A stretch of 64,000 nt of DNA, taken from the NCBI RefSeq assembly GCF_002305895.1, contig NZ_CP022203.1, positions 1,714,501-1,778,500 on the forward strand. Direction: 5' to 3'. The notes below the pieces were generated by a model that saw nothing but the letters and a program-made list of their open reading frames with translations, was not told where the DNA came from and did not search any database. The translations under genes and the position numbers were made by a program. Below are positions 17,423 to 27,237 of the stretch, one piece after another (position 1 is the first letter of the stretch; the number at the start of each line of letters is the position of its first letter). Source of the stretch: Corallococcus macrosporus DSM 14697 (GTDB lineage: Bacteria; Myxococcota; Myxococcia; Myxococcales; Myxococcaceae).

Positions 17423-17481
17423 CCTTCACGGTGCGCCTCCAGCCCCCCGAAGAAGGGCTGGAGACGGGCTCACCGTGAAGG
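17423..17481. repeat. Nested inverted repeats between exbB and exbD
   Basis: Outer arms CCTTCACGGTG (17423-17433) / CACCGTGAAGG (17471-17481), 11 bp perfect. The inner hairpin CTCCAGCCC (17437-17445) / GGGCTGGAG (17455-17463) is 9 bp with a 9-nt loop. Both arms could form one long stem in the exbB-exbD mRNA. There is no U-tract, so RNA processing or stability control is as likely as termination. Confidence 0.7.
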
Positions 17482-17514
17482 GCATCGGGTCGTCCCCGGC
17501 TCGCCCGTGCCTGC

Positions 17515-18198
17515 TCAGGCCGCGTTTGAGGAGTGGGCGCCACCGCCGAGGTGGCGGGCCACGACGTCCAGGAACTCGTTGGACGACTCGGAGATGTCCA
17601 CCGAGCGCGCGTCCACCCAGCCCTGCAGGAAGTTGTACGCCATCACCGCGGGGATGGCGACGAGCAGACCGAAGGCCGTGGTGATGAGCGCCTCGGCGAT
17701 ACCGGCGGAGATGGTGCCGAGACCACCGGAGCCGGCCGCGGCCATGAGCTGGAAGGCGTTGACGATACCCATCGTCGTGCCGAGCAGACCGACGAACGGC
17801 GCCGTCGAGCCGACCGTGGCGAGCAGGCCCAGGCCGCGCTTCATGCTCTGGACCTCGCGCTGCGCCTGACGCTCCAGCGCGCGGGCCACGGACTCCACCG
17901 CCACGTCCTTGTTGTTCGGGCTGATCCGGTACGCCGTCAGACCGGAGTTGATCACGCGGCCCAGGTGGCCCACGTCCTTGCCCAGGTTGGTGTTGGCGGC
18001 CGTGTTCAGGTCGCCCTTGGCCAGGATGGCACCCATCTTCGCGGCGAAGTTGCGGCTGTCGGACCGCGTCTTGCGGAAGACGATCATGCGCTCCGCCATC
18101 ACGACCAGCGAGGCGATGGACATGATGCCCAGGGTGAAGATGACCGAACGGGCGAAGAGGCCCGTGTGCGCCCAGATTTCTGCGAGAGTGAATTGCAT
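17515..18198 (-). CDS. exbB: ExbB/TolQ/MotA-family proton-channel protein
   Basis: 227-residue inner-membrane protein with three helices: one near the N-terminus (SVIFTLGIMSIASLVVM) and two in the C-terminal half (GLLATVGSTAPFVGLLGTTMGIVNAF and ALITTAFGLLVAIPAVMAYNF). The GLLGTTMGI and TAFGLLVAIPA motifs are the ExbB/TolQ core that forms the pentameric channel around the ExbD helices. It lies between tonB and the two exbD genes. TolQ is the alternative assignment, but the direct linkage to tonB and to a TonB-dependent transporter favours ExbB. Confidence 0.92.
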   Translation of the reverse strand: MQFTLAEIWAHTGLFARSVIFTLGIMSIASLVVMAERMIVFRKTRSDSRNFAAKMGAILAKGDLNTAANTNLGKDVGHLGRVINSGLTAYRISPNNKDVAVESVARALERQAQREVQSMKRGLGLLATVGSTAPFVGLLGTTMGIVNAFQLMAAAGSGGLGTISAGIAEALITTAFGLLVAIPAVMAYNFLQGWVDARSVDISESSNEFLDVVARHLGGGAHSSNAA

Positions 18199-18269
18199 GG
18201 TTGGGTTGAGCGCTCCTCCTCACGAGCGCGGGGTAGTCGGCGATACGGCTCTAAACGACGCGCCCGGAC

Positions 18270-19025
18270 TCAGCGCGGCAGCTTGAAGTTCAGGGTGAAG
18301 GTGTAGTCCACCTGCACAGGACGTCCCTGGAACGTGACCGGCTTGTAGCGCGACGACGTCAGCGCGTCCAGGACGCTCCGGTCCATGTGGGGCAGGGGCT
18401 TGATGATCCGGCAGTTCTCCACTCGACCTTCCACGGTGACGACGCACTTCACGATCATCGTTCCCTGGACGCGAGCCTCGAGCGCCTCGCGAGAGTACCC
18501 GGGCTGAGGACCGGACAGCTTCTCCGGACGGGTCATGCCCGCGCCGAAGGGGAGCACGTCGGTTCCCGTTCCGCCGAGCTGGCCGCCCACCACGCCGCCA
18601 ATCACACCACCGACCACGCCACCGACGACGCCACCCACCACGCCGCCTTCCACGCCGCCCTCGACGGCCTCTTCGCTCGCCTCTTCTTCATCCGCGGGAG
18701 GCTCTTCGGAGGGCTCCACTTCCTTCGGGGCCTCCTTCGGAATCTCCTTCGGCTGGACGATGGCGTCCGGCTTCTTGGGCTTCTTCGGCTGCGTCTTCGG
18801 CTTGCTCGAGGAGGCGGGAGGAGGCGGAGGAGGCGGAGGTGGCGGAGGCGGAGCCATGGTCGCCTTCAGCGTGACCTCAATCTCCTTCTCCTCCTCGACG
18901 GGCGGCCGCGTCGACAGCCAGATGGAGAGGCCGAACAGCGCCACATGGAGGATAACCGAGACAGTGGCCCCGACGCCGAACCGCGACTTGGGCCCCTGAC
19001 CACGGTCAAGGACTGAATCGAACAT
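18270..19025 (-). CDS. tonB: TonB-family energy transducer with Gly-Val repeats
   Basis: 251 residues. A cytosolic start is followed by one membrane helix (VGATVSVILHVALFGLSIWL, about 21-40) that contains the His typical of TonB. The periplasmic part has a run of 12 prolines, then a Lys/Pro and Glu-rich stretch, a (GGVV)n repeat of about 30 residues, and the C-terminal TonB domain (GYSREALEARVQGTMIVKCVV ... YTFTLNFKLP) that contacts the transporter's TonB box. The poly-Pro and Gly-Val regions would span the periplasm. It starts the minus-strand ton operon and is divergent from oar, its likely client. GAGGAG precedes the ATG. Confidence 0.93.
   Translation of the reverse strand: MFDSVLDRGQGPKSRFGVGATVSVILHVALFGLSIWLSTRPPVEEEKEIEVTLKATMAPPPPPPPPPPPPASSSKPKTQPKKPKKPDAIVQPKEIPKEAPKEVEPSEEPPADEEEASEEAVEGGVEGGVVGGVVGGVVGGVIGGVVGGQLGGTGTDVLPFGAGMTRPEKLSGPQPGYSREALEARVQGTMIVKCVVTVEGRVENCRIIKPLPHMDRSVLDALTSSRYKPVTFQGRPVQVDYTFTLNFKLPR
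18589..18660 (-). repeat. 12-bp repeats coding GGVV units in tonB
   Basis: Imperfect tandem 12-bp units (for example ccaccgaccacg on the plus strand) encode alternating Gly-Gly-Val-Val/Ile. They are in frame, so copy-number change would alter the length of the periplasmic spacer. Confidence 0.7.
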
Positions 19026-19149
19026 GCACTAGACTCCTCTTCACCAGTGGACACCCATCGACGACGCCCCGCCCGGATGAAAGGGCGCGCTACCATACAG
19101 AAACGCGTTCCGGGTTCAAGCAAGCATGGTCGACGGTAGCGGCATGATC

Positions 19150-19161
19150 GGGCAATTGCCC
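19150..19161. promoter_or_regulatory. Perfect 12-bp palindrome upstream of oar
   Basis: GGGCAATTGCCC is a perfect palindrome whose right edge is 27 bp before the oar -35 box, within the only control region between tonB and oar. The size and position suit a dimeric regulator; the regulator is unknown. Confidence 0.4.
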
Positions 19162-19188
19162 CACTGGTTACCAAAAAGCAACGGTCTA

Positions 19189-19216
19189 TTGACAACTGCT
19201 AGACCTCGGCTATTTT
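19189..19216 (+). promoter_or_regulatory. Sigma-70 type promoter of oar
   Basis: Perfect -35 TTGACA (19189-19194), 16-bp spacer, -10 TATTTT (19211-19216, four of six matches). A start near 19223 would give a leader of about 37 nt that includes the GGAGGGG ribosome binding site of oar. Confidence 0.6.
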
Positions 19217-19259
19217 CCCGGGTCATTTTCACTTGCAGCCCACCTTGGAGGGGTCTGGT

Positions 19260-22200
19260 ATGCACTTGAACCGAGTGCTCCGGGAAACCGGAGTTGTTGT
19301 CGCCGCAGGTCTGCTGTACGGATCGGCGGCTTTCGCCCAGTCGAGCGTGATCATCGGTACCGTGATCGACGCTCAAAGCCGGCAGCCTGCCGCTGACGTC
19401 GTGGTGACCGCGACCTCGCCCAACCTTCAGGGCGAGCAGACGGTCGTCACGGACGCCCAGGGTAACTACCGCATCCCCCAGTTGCCCCCCGGCGACTATA
19501 CGCTGCGGTTCGAGAAGGAGCAGTTCAAGCCTTACGCCCGCTCGGCCATCCAGCTCCGCCTGAACCGCACCATCCGCGTCAACGTGGAGCTGCTCCCTGA
19601 GGCGCTCGGTGAGGATATTGTCATCGTCGGCGCGCCCCCGACCATCGACGTGGGCTCCACGACGATGGGCGTGAACGTCGATCAGGAGTTCATCAAGCGC
19701 ATCGCCGTTGCGCGTCCGGGTGGCAAGGCCGGCGGCACCCGGTCCTTCGAGTCCCTGGCCGAGCTCGCGCCTGGCGCCCAGAACGACGACTACGGCGTGT
19801 CCATCAACGGCTCGACCTCGCCTGAGAACGGCTACGTGGTGGACGGTCTGTCCACGAACGACCCGGCCTTCGGCGTGAACGCCAGCCCGCTGAGCATCGA
19901 GTTCGTGCAGGACGTGAACATCATCACCGGCGGTTACATGCCGGAGTTCGGCCGGTCCACCGGCGGCGTCATCAACGCGGTCACCCGGTCGGGCTCCAAC
20001 GAGTTCCACGGCTCCGTGTTCGCGAACTGGACGCCGGGCAGCCTCGAGGGCACCCGGACGGAGATCCGCCGGGAAGGCACGGTCATCTCCGGTCAGAACC
20101 AGCTGAGCAACCTGGGCGACTTCGGTGCCACCCTCGGTGGTCCGATCCTCAAGGACAAGCTGTGGTTCTTCGCCGGCTTCGCGCCGTCGTTCACCCGCTA
20201 CCAGCACACCCGCACGCTCAACGCGCTGCGCGTGGACGACCAGGGTAACACGGTCACGGACGAGAGCGGCTTCACGCTCGCGGACGCCATCCCCGGCTCC
20301 GCGACGAACTACTTCGCCGACTCCCGCTCCATTCAGTACATGGGCAAGTTGACGTACCTCATCAACCAGGACCACAACGTGTCGTTCGCCCTGAACGGCA
20401 CGCCGACCTCGTCGGGTGGCCTGGGCAAGCTGTCGATCGACCCCCGCTCGGGTGGCCTTCCTGGCGTGCTGGCGTCGCGCCCGGGTGACTTCGGCCTGAC
20501 GGAGACCAACGCGAACACGACGTCGCTGGCCCTGAAGTACGCCGGTGCCTTCGCGGACAAGAAGGTCCTCGTCGACGCGAACCTCGGCTGGTTCCACCAG
20601 ACCGCGTCCACGCTGCCGGGTGACGGCAGCAACCTGGGCGACCGCACGGGTCTGGCCGGCTACTCGCGCATGCTGTACAACACCCCGCGCCCGCTGACCT
20701 TCTTCGAGGCTCTGCCTGCCGGTCAGGAAAACGCCTGCGGCGCCACCGACGAAGAGCGGATGCTCCGCTGCCCGATCCAGAGCTACACGGTGGGCGGCCC
20801 TGGCTTCATGAGCGAGCAGACCCTGGATCGCTACCAGGCGAACGCGAAGGCCACCTACCTGCTGAACGCGCTGGGCACGCACGTGTTCAAGGCCGGTGTG
20901 GACGTCGAAATGCTGTCGTTCGACCAGGTCAAGGCGTACGGCGGCGGCGTCTACTACCAGGAGTACGAGGGTGGCTGGACGGGTGGTCAGGGACCGGCGG
21001 TCCAGGACTACCGTCGCTACGGCTACCAGACGGGCCCTGATTCGGCTGTCAGCCAGTTGACCCAGATCGCGAAGACCACCAGCACCACGGTGGGTGGCTT
21101 CATCCAGGACTCCTGGTCCATCGCGAATCGGGTGACCCTGAACCTGGGCGTCCGCTACGACGTGCAGGCGCTCTACGGCGGCAACGGTGACCTCTCGCTG
21201 CTCCTCGGCAACCAATGGTCGCCGCGCATCGGCGCCGTCGTCGACCCGTTCGCCAACGGTCGCGCCAAGCTGTTCGTGAACTTCGCTCGCTACTACGAGC
21301 AGGTTCCGCTCAACTTGATGGACCGCGCGTTCCCGGGCGAGAACCGGATCACGTCCGTCCAGCGCATGGCCGCGCCGGGCGAGGGCAGCGCCACTGCGTG
21401 CGACCCGTCCAGCTACGAGAGCCAGCAGGCGACGTGCGGCAATGGGAACAACCTGCTCGAGATTCCGGAGAGCAGCCGCAACGTGAACCGCCTCTACACG
21501 GGCGGAACGGTCGGTGGCACGCCGGTTGACCCCGACATCAAGCCGCAGTCGTCCAACGAAATCGTGGTCGGTGGTGAGTACGAAGTGCTGGCGAACACCC
21601 GCCTGGGTGCGAGCTATACTCACAAGAACATGAACTCGGTCATCGAGGACATGAGCCGCGATGCCGGTGCCACGTACTTCCTCGGCAACCCGGGTAGCGG
21701 CTTCGCGCAGGAGTTCCCGACGCCGGTCCGCAACTACGACAACGTCACGGTCTACCTGAACCGTACGTTCTCCGACGGCTGGCTTGCCCAGGCCAACTAC
21801 ACCTGGTCCCGCCTGCACGGTAACTACCCCGGTCTGTTCCGTCCTGAGACGGGCCAGCTCGACCCGAACATCCTGTCGGACTTCGACCTCATCGAGCTCC
21901 TCCAGAACCGCACGGGTCTGCTGCCCTTCGACCGTACGCACCAGATCAAGATCTTCGGTGCGAAGGAGTTCAACATCTCGAACGCCCTGTCGGCGAGCCT
22001 GGGTGTCTCCTACCGCGGTAACTCGGGTACGCCGATCAACTACTACGGTTCGCACTGGGGCTACGGTCCGGACGAGTCCTTCGTGCTGCCCCGTGGCGCT
22101 GGCGGCCGCACGCCGTGGATCAACACCATCGACTCCAACATTGGCGTGAACTACCGCGTCAGCAAGGACAGCGTGGTGTCCTTCACCCTGGACGTGTTCA

Positions 22201-22445
22201 ACCTCTTCAACTTCCAGGGCGTGACCGCGGTGGACCAGACCTACACCCTCCGCAACATCAAGCCCATCCCCAACGGAACGCCTGCCGACCTGGAGAACCT
22301 CCCGGGCCGCGTCGAGTTCCAGGATGAGTCTCCGCGTGAGGCGCCGTTCGGTAGCGTTGATGGCGACGTGAACCCGAACTTCAAGAACCCGGCTGGGTAC
22401 CAGACGCCCCGCCAGGTTCGTTTCGGCATCCGGTACACGTTCTAG
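19260..22445 (+). CDS. oar: Oar-type TonB-dependent outer-membrane transporter
   Basis: 1061 residues. Signal peptide to about residue 27 (cleavage after SAAFA). Residues about 31-110 form a carboxypeptidase-regulatory-like beta-sandwich (GTVIDAQSRQPAADVVVTAT). Next is a possible TonB box EDIVIVG, the plug domain (YVVDGLSTNDPAFG, FGRSTGGVINAVTRSGSNEFHG) and a large beta-barrel ending in the outer-membrane signature RFGIRYTF. M. xanthus Oar has this size and architecture; it is known as a development-required outer-membrane protein and, from memory, is needed for secretion of the protease PopC, which generates the C-signal. The divergent tonB-exbB-exbD-exbD operon would energise it. The ATG at 19260 fits the signal peptide and the ribosome binding site. 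Confidence 0.92.
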   Translation: MHLNRVLRETGVVVAAGLLYGSAAFAQSSVIIGTVIDAQSRQPAADVVVTATSPNLQGEQTVVTDAQGNYRIPQLPPGDYTLRFEKEQFKPYARSAIQLRLNRTIRVNVELLPEALGEDIVIVGAPPTIDVGSTTMGVNVDQEFIKRIAVARPGGKAGGTRSFESLAELAPGAQNDDYGVSINGSTSPENGYVVDGLSTNDPAFGVNASPLSIEFVQDVNIITGGYMPEFGRSTGGVINAVTRSGSNEFHGSVFANWTPGSLEGTRTEIRREGTVISGQNQLSNLGDFGATLGGPILKDKLWFFAGFAPSFTRYQHTRTLNALRVDDQGNTVTDESGFTLADAIPGSATNYFADSRSIQYMGKLTYLINQDHNVSFALNGTPTSSGGLGKLSIDPRSGGLPGVLASRPGDFGLTETNANTTSLALKYAGAFADKKVLVDANLGWFHQTASTLPGDGSNLGDRTGLAGYSRMLYNTPRPLTFFEALPAGQENACGATDEERMLRCPIQSYTVGGPGFMSEQTLDRYQANAKATYLLNALGTHVFKAGVDVEMLSFDQVKAYGGGVYYQEYEGGWTGGQGPAVQDYRRYGYQTGPDSAVSQLTQIAKTTSTTVGGFIQDSWSIANRVTLNLGVRYDVQALYGGNGDLSLLLGNQWSPRIGAVVDPFANGRAKLFVNFARYYEQVPLNLMDRAFPGENRITSVQRMAAPGEGSATACDPSSYESQQATCGNGNNLLEIPESSRNVNRLYTGGTVGGTPVDPDIKPQSSNEIVVGGEYEVLANTRLGASYTHKNMNSVIEDMSRDAGATYFLGNPGSGFAQEFPTPVRNYDNVTVYLNRTFSDGWLAQANYTWSRLHGNYPGLFRPETGQLDPNILSDFDLIELLQNRTGLLPFDRTHQIKIFGAKEFNISNALSASLGVSYRGNSGTPINYYGSHWGYGPDESFVLPRGAGGRTPWINTIDSNIGVNYRVSKDSVVSFTLDVFNLFNFQGVTAVDQTYTLRNIKPIPNGTPADLENLPGRVEFQDESPREAPFGSVDGDVNPNFKNPAGYQTPRQVRFGIRYTF

Positions 22446-22481
22446 TCCCAGGCCCCATCACGGAATCGGAACATCAGTCAT

Positions 22482-23204
22482 ATGACCAAGAACATCGTCA
22501 ACACTGCGTTGGTCCTCCTCGGGACGGGTACCTTGCTGACGGGCTGCGACTTCGAGCAGCCCGCGACCGACTGCTTCGTGCAGGGCTCCACCAGTTGGGC
22601 CATGAAGTATGATCTCGTGGATGAGCCGCGGGATGCGAACGGCGACGCATGCGAGCCCGGGGCTCCTCTGGCCGAGCTCGTGGGCGTGTACAAGTTCGTC
22701 AACCCGGACACGGACACCGCGCAGCTCGCGCTGCGTCCGGCCGGGCTGGTGGGCAGCGCCGCCGTTGCGGATGAAAGCTCCGAGTCCACCGACCAGACCG
22801 CGCTCGGCAGTCTGGGGGAGCAGGACGCGGAGGACTTCTGCACCGCGACCAACTTCAACTCGGCCTTCGTGAACGTGGCCGCGTCTGAAGGCGCGCCAGA
22901 GAACACCATCCGCTACGAGTTCTCCAACGTGAGGGTGTACTCGGCGCCGTCTGCTCCGGGAACGCAGATCATGGGGCAGTTCACGTACACGAACAACGGC
23001 TGCACCGGGACCTACGTGATGCGGGGCCTGTGGCCGGCGGTGGGTTGCTACACCGACTCGACGGATCCGCTGGAGAGCTGCGGAGAGGGCTCGGGCATGA
23101 ACCCCGAGGCCGCGGTGATGTGCCAGCCGATCCACCCGGACGATCCGGAAGACCCGACGTACGGCTACTGCGTGCCGGCGAAGGAAATCCCGTCGTTCAA
23201 GTAG
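22482..23204 (+). CDS. Cys-rich lipoprotein co-transcribed with oar
   Basis: 240 residues. The signal sequence MTKNIVNTALVLLGTGTLL ends in the lipobox L-T-G-C (Cys22). Eight further cysteines are spread over the mature part and could form four disulfides. I recognise no domain; an acidic loop lies near residues 93-110 and the end is EIPSFK. It begins 36 bp after the oar stop with no terminator between and is followed by a double hairpin, so oar and this gene form one transcript. That makes it a candidate surface or periplasmic partner of Oar. This is inference from linkage. Confidence 0.8.
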   Translation: MTKNIVNTALVLLGTGTLLTGCDFEQPATDCFVQGSTSWAMKYDLVDEPRDANGDACEPGAPLAELVGVYKFVNPDTDTAQLALRPAGLVGSAAVADESSESTDQTALGSLGEQDAEDFCTATNFNSAFVNVAASEGAPENTIRYEFSNVRVYSAPSAPGTQIMGQFTYTNNGCTGTYVMRGLWPAVGCYTDSTDPLESCGEGSGMNPEAAVMCQPIHPDDPEDPTYGYCVPAKEIPSFK

Positions 23205-23227
23205 TCGGAAAAGTCGTCTGCTGAACC

Positions 23228-23250
23228 GCGCCACCCGACCTGGGTGGCGC
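23228..23250 (+). terminator. First hairpin after the oar operon
   Basis: 9-bp perfect stem GCGCCACCC (23228-23236) / GGGTGGCGC (23242-23250) with a 5-nt loop, 23 bp after the lipoprotein stop. Confidence 0.65.
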
Positions 23251-23254
23251 ACCT

Positions 23255-23300
23255 CGGCCCCGGCGGTCTCTCCCCACATGGGAGTGGCTGACCGGGGCCG
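23255..23300 (+). terminator. Second hairpin after the oar operon
   Basis: 9-bp arms CGGCCCCGG (23255-23263) / CCGGGGCCG (23292-23300) enclose a smaller CTCCC/GGGAG stem, and a short T-run (gtttaaaa) follows. With the preceding hairpin it makes a tandem terminator. Confidence 0.6.
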
Positions 23301-23334
23301 CGGTGTTTAAAAGGCGGGACCAGTCTGGAGGCAC

Positions 23335-24879
<1,545 letters not shown>

Positions 24880-24975
24880 CGACGGATTGCACGTCATGGT
24901 GCACGTCCGGCCCGGCTTCCGCTAGAAGGCGCGCTGGCGCGCCGATGGCCGGCGTCCAGGGCAGCGGAGATCCAG

Positions 24976-25890
24976 GTGAGCACGCAGCGAGTGGACAAGT
25001 CGTGGCAGCAGAAGGGCCTGAAGGAGTACTCGACGGAGGCCCTGCTCGGGACGCTCGGCCACTACGGCATTGCGGTGGGCGAGGACGACTTCCGCAAGCT
25101 GGCGGAGTCGGCCTTCCCACTCGGGATTGCCCAGCAGTGGCGGCCGAAGTGGAAGGGCACCGGCCCCTTCAAGGACTTCATGGTGGCGGCGGCGGTGGAG
25201 CTGTGGAGCCGCTGGCTTCCGGACCGCGTGGCACCCATGGAGATGGCGGACACGCTGGCGAACCTGATGCAGCAACTGTCGTTCCTCCTGGGAGGGCGGC
25301 AGGACGCGGCGGTGGACGCCGCCTTCGAGAAGATGAACGCGGTGCGCGCGAAGATGCCGCTCGACGAGAAGGGCGCGCCGCAGGAGCGCTTCATGCGTGA
25401 GGCGCTGGCGCCCTTCACGGAGAAGCAGGCCGAAATCTTCGACAGCCTCGCCGAGGCGTTGGCGTCCTCCGGCCAGGTGGCGCACGCCGAGGCCTTCGCG
25501 GACCTGGAGGAGTTCCTCCTGCCGGACCGCCGTGGCATCTCGAAGGCCATTGTCCGCGCGGCCAAGGGCGAGCTGCAGCCCGCCACCGAGGACATGGTGA
25601 AGCTCACCGAGGACACCGAGCGCTCGCCCATCGCCCGCCTGCTGGCGGTGGACGGCCTCATCCACATCAAGGCGCACGGCCAGGCCGCGGCGGCGGCCCG
25701 CACGCTGCTCGCGGCGGCGGAGCAGGGCGGCGACCTGCACCTCGCGCTGGACCTCGTCCCCCGCCTGGAGCACGTCTACAAGGCGCAGAACGACCGCGAG
25801 TCGCTGATGGAGTTGATGGGCATCGCCGAGCGCCTGGAGGCGGCCCACGACAAGATTCACCCCGGCCACCGCCGTCACCGTCACGGTTGA
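24976..25890 (+). CDS. Conserved-looking soluble protein, unknown function
   Basis: 304 residues from a GTG with GGAG about 11 nt upstream. No signal peptide or membrane helix. The N-terminal half (STEALLGTLGHYGIAVGEDDFRKL, WKGTGPFKDFMVAAAVELW) and the C-terminal helical repeats (ARTLLAAAEQGGDLHLALDLVPRLEHVY) suggest an all-helical, possibly TPR-like fold. It ends in the His/Arg-rich HPGHRRHRHG, which could bind metal. It may share a transcript with the radical SAM gene 96 bp upstream. I do not recognise the family. Confidence 0.7.
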   Translation: MSTQRVDKSWQQKGLKEYSTEALLGTLGHYGIAVGEDDFRKLAESAFPLGIAQQWRPKWKGTGPFKDFMVAAAVELWSRWLPDRVAPMEMADTLANLMQQLSFLLGGRQDAAVDAAFEKMNAVRAKMPLDEKGAPQERFMREALAPFTEKQAEIFDSLAEALASSGQVAHAEAFADLEEFLLPDRRGISKAIVRAAKGELQPATEDMVKLTEDTERSPIARLLAVDGLIHIKAHGQAAAAARTLLAAAEQGGDLHLALDLVPRLEHVYKAQNDRESLMELMGIAERLEAAHDKIHPGHRRHRHG

Positions 25891-25898
25891 GCCGCTCG

Positions 25899-25931
25899 GG
25901 TGACAGGGGGCATGCGCCGCCTCCTGTCACC
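25899..25931. terminator. Bidirectional hairpin between convergent genes
   Basis: 9-bp stem GGTGACAGG (25899-25907) / CCTGTCACC (25923-25931), 8 bp after the 304-residue protein's stop and 60 bp from the end of the opposing gene. Confidence 0.6.
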
Positions 25932-25991
25932 GCCGGTTGACGGGGCCCCGCGGAGGCTCCAGGCGCATGGAGGAGGGCGACACGACGCGCC

Positions 25992-26579
25992 TCACTCCAG
26001 GCCGTTCGGCTCCTGGCCCCGTGGGGATTCGGAGGTGGGCGGGACGTCCTCCACTTCGTTCTTCGCGCCGCCCCTGCGCTTCAGCGGAACGCGAAGCACC
26101 CCGGGGACACCTTCCGCCACGTCGCGCACGGAGACCACGGCGCCCACGGTGGTGTAGCGGATGGCGCCCGTCTGCGTGAAGGCGTGCTTGAGCGGGTACT
26201 CCTTCGCCCGGGGGAGGAACCACTCGCGCGCCGCCTTCAGGGGCACCACGTGCAGCTCTCCCTGCGAGAGGAAGACGTACACCAGCAGGTCCGCGCCGCT
26301 GTAGAGGAAGCAGCCGGGGGTGTCCTTCTCCAGGTTGGACACCAGCTCGAAGAAGTAGCGGCGGCGGGTGGCGTTGCGGTCGCCCTTCACCTCGATGCCG
26401 CGCACCTCGCCCGAGGGGAGCTCCCAGAGCAGGTCCACGCCGCGGTGCTGGAAGCGCGGGTCCAACTGCACGTCATGCACGCGCGAGCCCGGCTCTGTCT
26501 CCAACATCCACGCGCGGGCGTGCTGCACGGCGCGGTCCGCCGCGCCCTGCACGCCGCGCATGCTGAAGCTTCGTGCCAT
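25992..26579 (-). CDS. PD-(D/E)XK-nuclease-like protein
   Basis: 195 residues, no signal sequence. The segment GVDLLWELPSGEVRGIEVKG contains Asp49 and, 14 residues on, Glu63-x-Lys65, with hydrophobic residues either side: the D...(D/E)xK layout of the PD-(D/E)XK nuclease superfamily. An upstream Glu-containing helix (AWMLETEPGS) would supply the fourth motif residue. The later FFELVSNLEKDTPGCFLYSGADLLVYVFL reads as the following strand-helix pair. The C-terminal 25 residues are basic, then acidic. The adjacent gene downstream in the transcription direction is convergent; the one upstream is the DUF4920 gene, 6 bp away, so they may be one transcript. The target, if any, is unknown. Confidence 0.6.
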   Translation of the reverse strand: MARSFSMRGVQGAADRAVQHARAWMLETEPGSRVHDVQLDPRFQHRGVDLLWELPSGEVRGIEVKGDRNATRRRYFFELVSNLEKDTPGCFLYSGADLLVYVFLSQGELHVVPLKAAREWFLPRAKEYPLKHAFTQTGAIRYTTVGAVVSVRDVAEGVPGVLRVPLKRRGGAKNEVEDVPPTSESPRGQEPNGLE

Positions 26580-26585
26580 GTCGTC

Positions 26586-27155
26586 TCAGCGGCGCAGTTC
26601 GACGCCCGTGGCCACCAGCTGCACCTCGCGCGGCTTGCCGTCGGCGCCGCGGGGGACGATGGCGCCCTCCGACTCGTAGTGCTGGGCGCGGCTGTCGCTC
26701 AGCTCGGCCACCTTCAGCACGCCTTCCACGCGCGCCTGCGAGCCCGCGGAGTCCAGGGGGACGAAGAAGCCATAGTCCTTGAACGTCACGCGCACGCCCG
26801 GCCCCTTGTCCTGGCCGCTCGCCGCCAGCTCCATCCAGCAGCCCTTGCGCTCACAGGCCTTGCGCACCTGGCCCTCGAGCAGCACCGTCTTGCCGTCGTG
26901 GGCCTGGGGCCTGGCCAGCACGTCCGCGAGCTTCACCGCCTTGGCGCCCTTGAGCGGCTCGCCGCGGGTGAGCTTCCAGCCAGTGTCCGCGGCCGCCGCG
27001 GGCGTGGCCTCGCTCTTCGCCGCGGCCTGGGGGGCCGGGGGGTGGTGACAGTCGGCCTCGGCGGCCTTGCCGGCCTTGGCGGACGTCTTGTCACCCGCGA
27101 GGGCGACCAGGGGAACGGCGACCAGCAGCATCAGGGACGTGCGGAGCGTGTTCAT
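26586..27155 (-). CDS. DUF4920 secreted protein
   Basis: 189 residues. The signal peptide MNTLRTSLMLLVAVPLVALA is followed by a His/Pro/Ala-rich linker (DCHHPPAPQAAAKSE) and a DUF4920 domain: LLEGQVRKACERKGCWMEL, VTFKDYGFFVPLD, ARVEGVLKVAELSD. The KGCWMEL motif is the family hallmark; the fold resembles an OB barrel. Function is unknown, and a metal or redox role is sometimes suspected because of the CxxxGCW cysteines. The start at 27155 is chosen because the signal peptide begins there; the frame is open further upstream. Confidence 0.82.
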   Translation of the reverse strand: MNTLRTSLMLLVAVPLVALAGDKTSAKAGKAAEADCHHPPAPQAAAKSEATPAAAADTGWKLTRGEPLKGAKAVKLADVLARPQAHDGKTVLLEGQVRKACERKGCWMELAASGQDKGPGVRVTFKDYGFFVPLDSAGSQARVEGVLKVAELSDSRAQHYESEGAIVPRGADGKPREVQLVATGVELRR

Positions 27156-27237
27156 ACCCCGCCCGCTTAGCCAAAAGTCTTTGCTCCGGCAAGGCGACCC
27201 CCGTACTAAAGTCCATCCATCCGCACACGCTGACGAG

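Noticed and set aside
19116-22055. A 979-codon minus-strand frame opposite oar
   Set aside because: Shadow of oar; oar has signal peptide, plug and barrel motifs, while the antisense frame has none.
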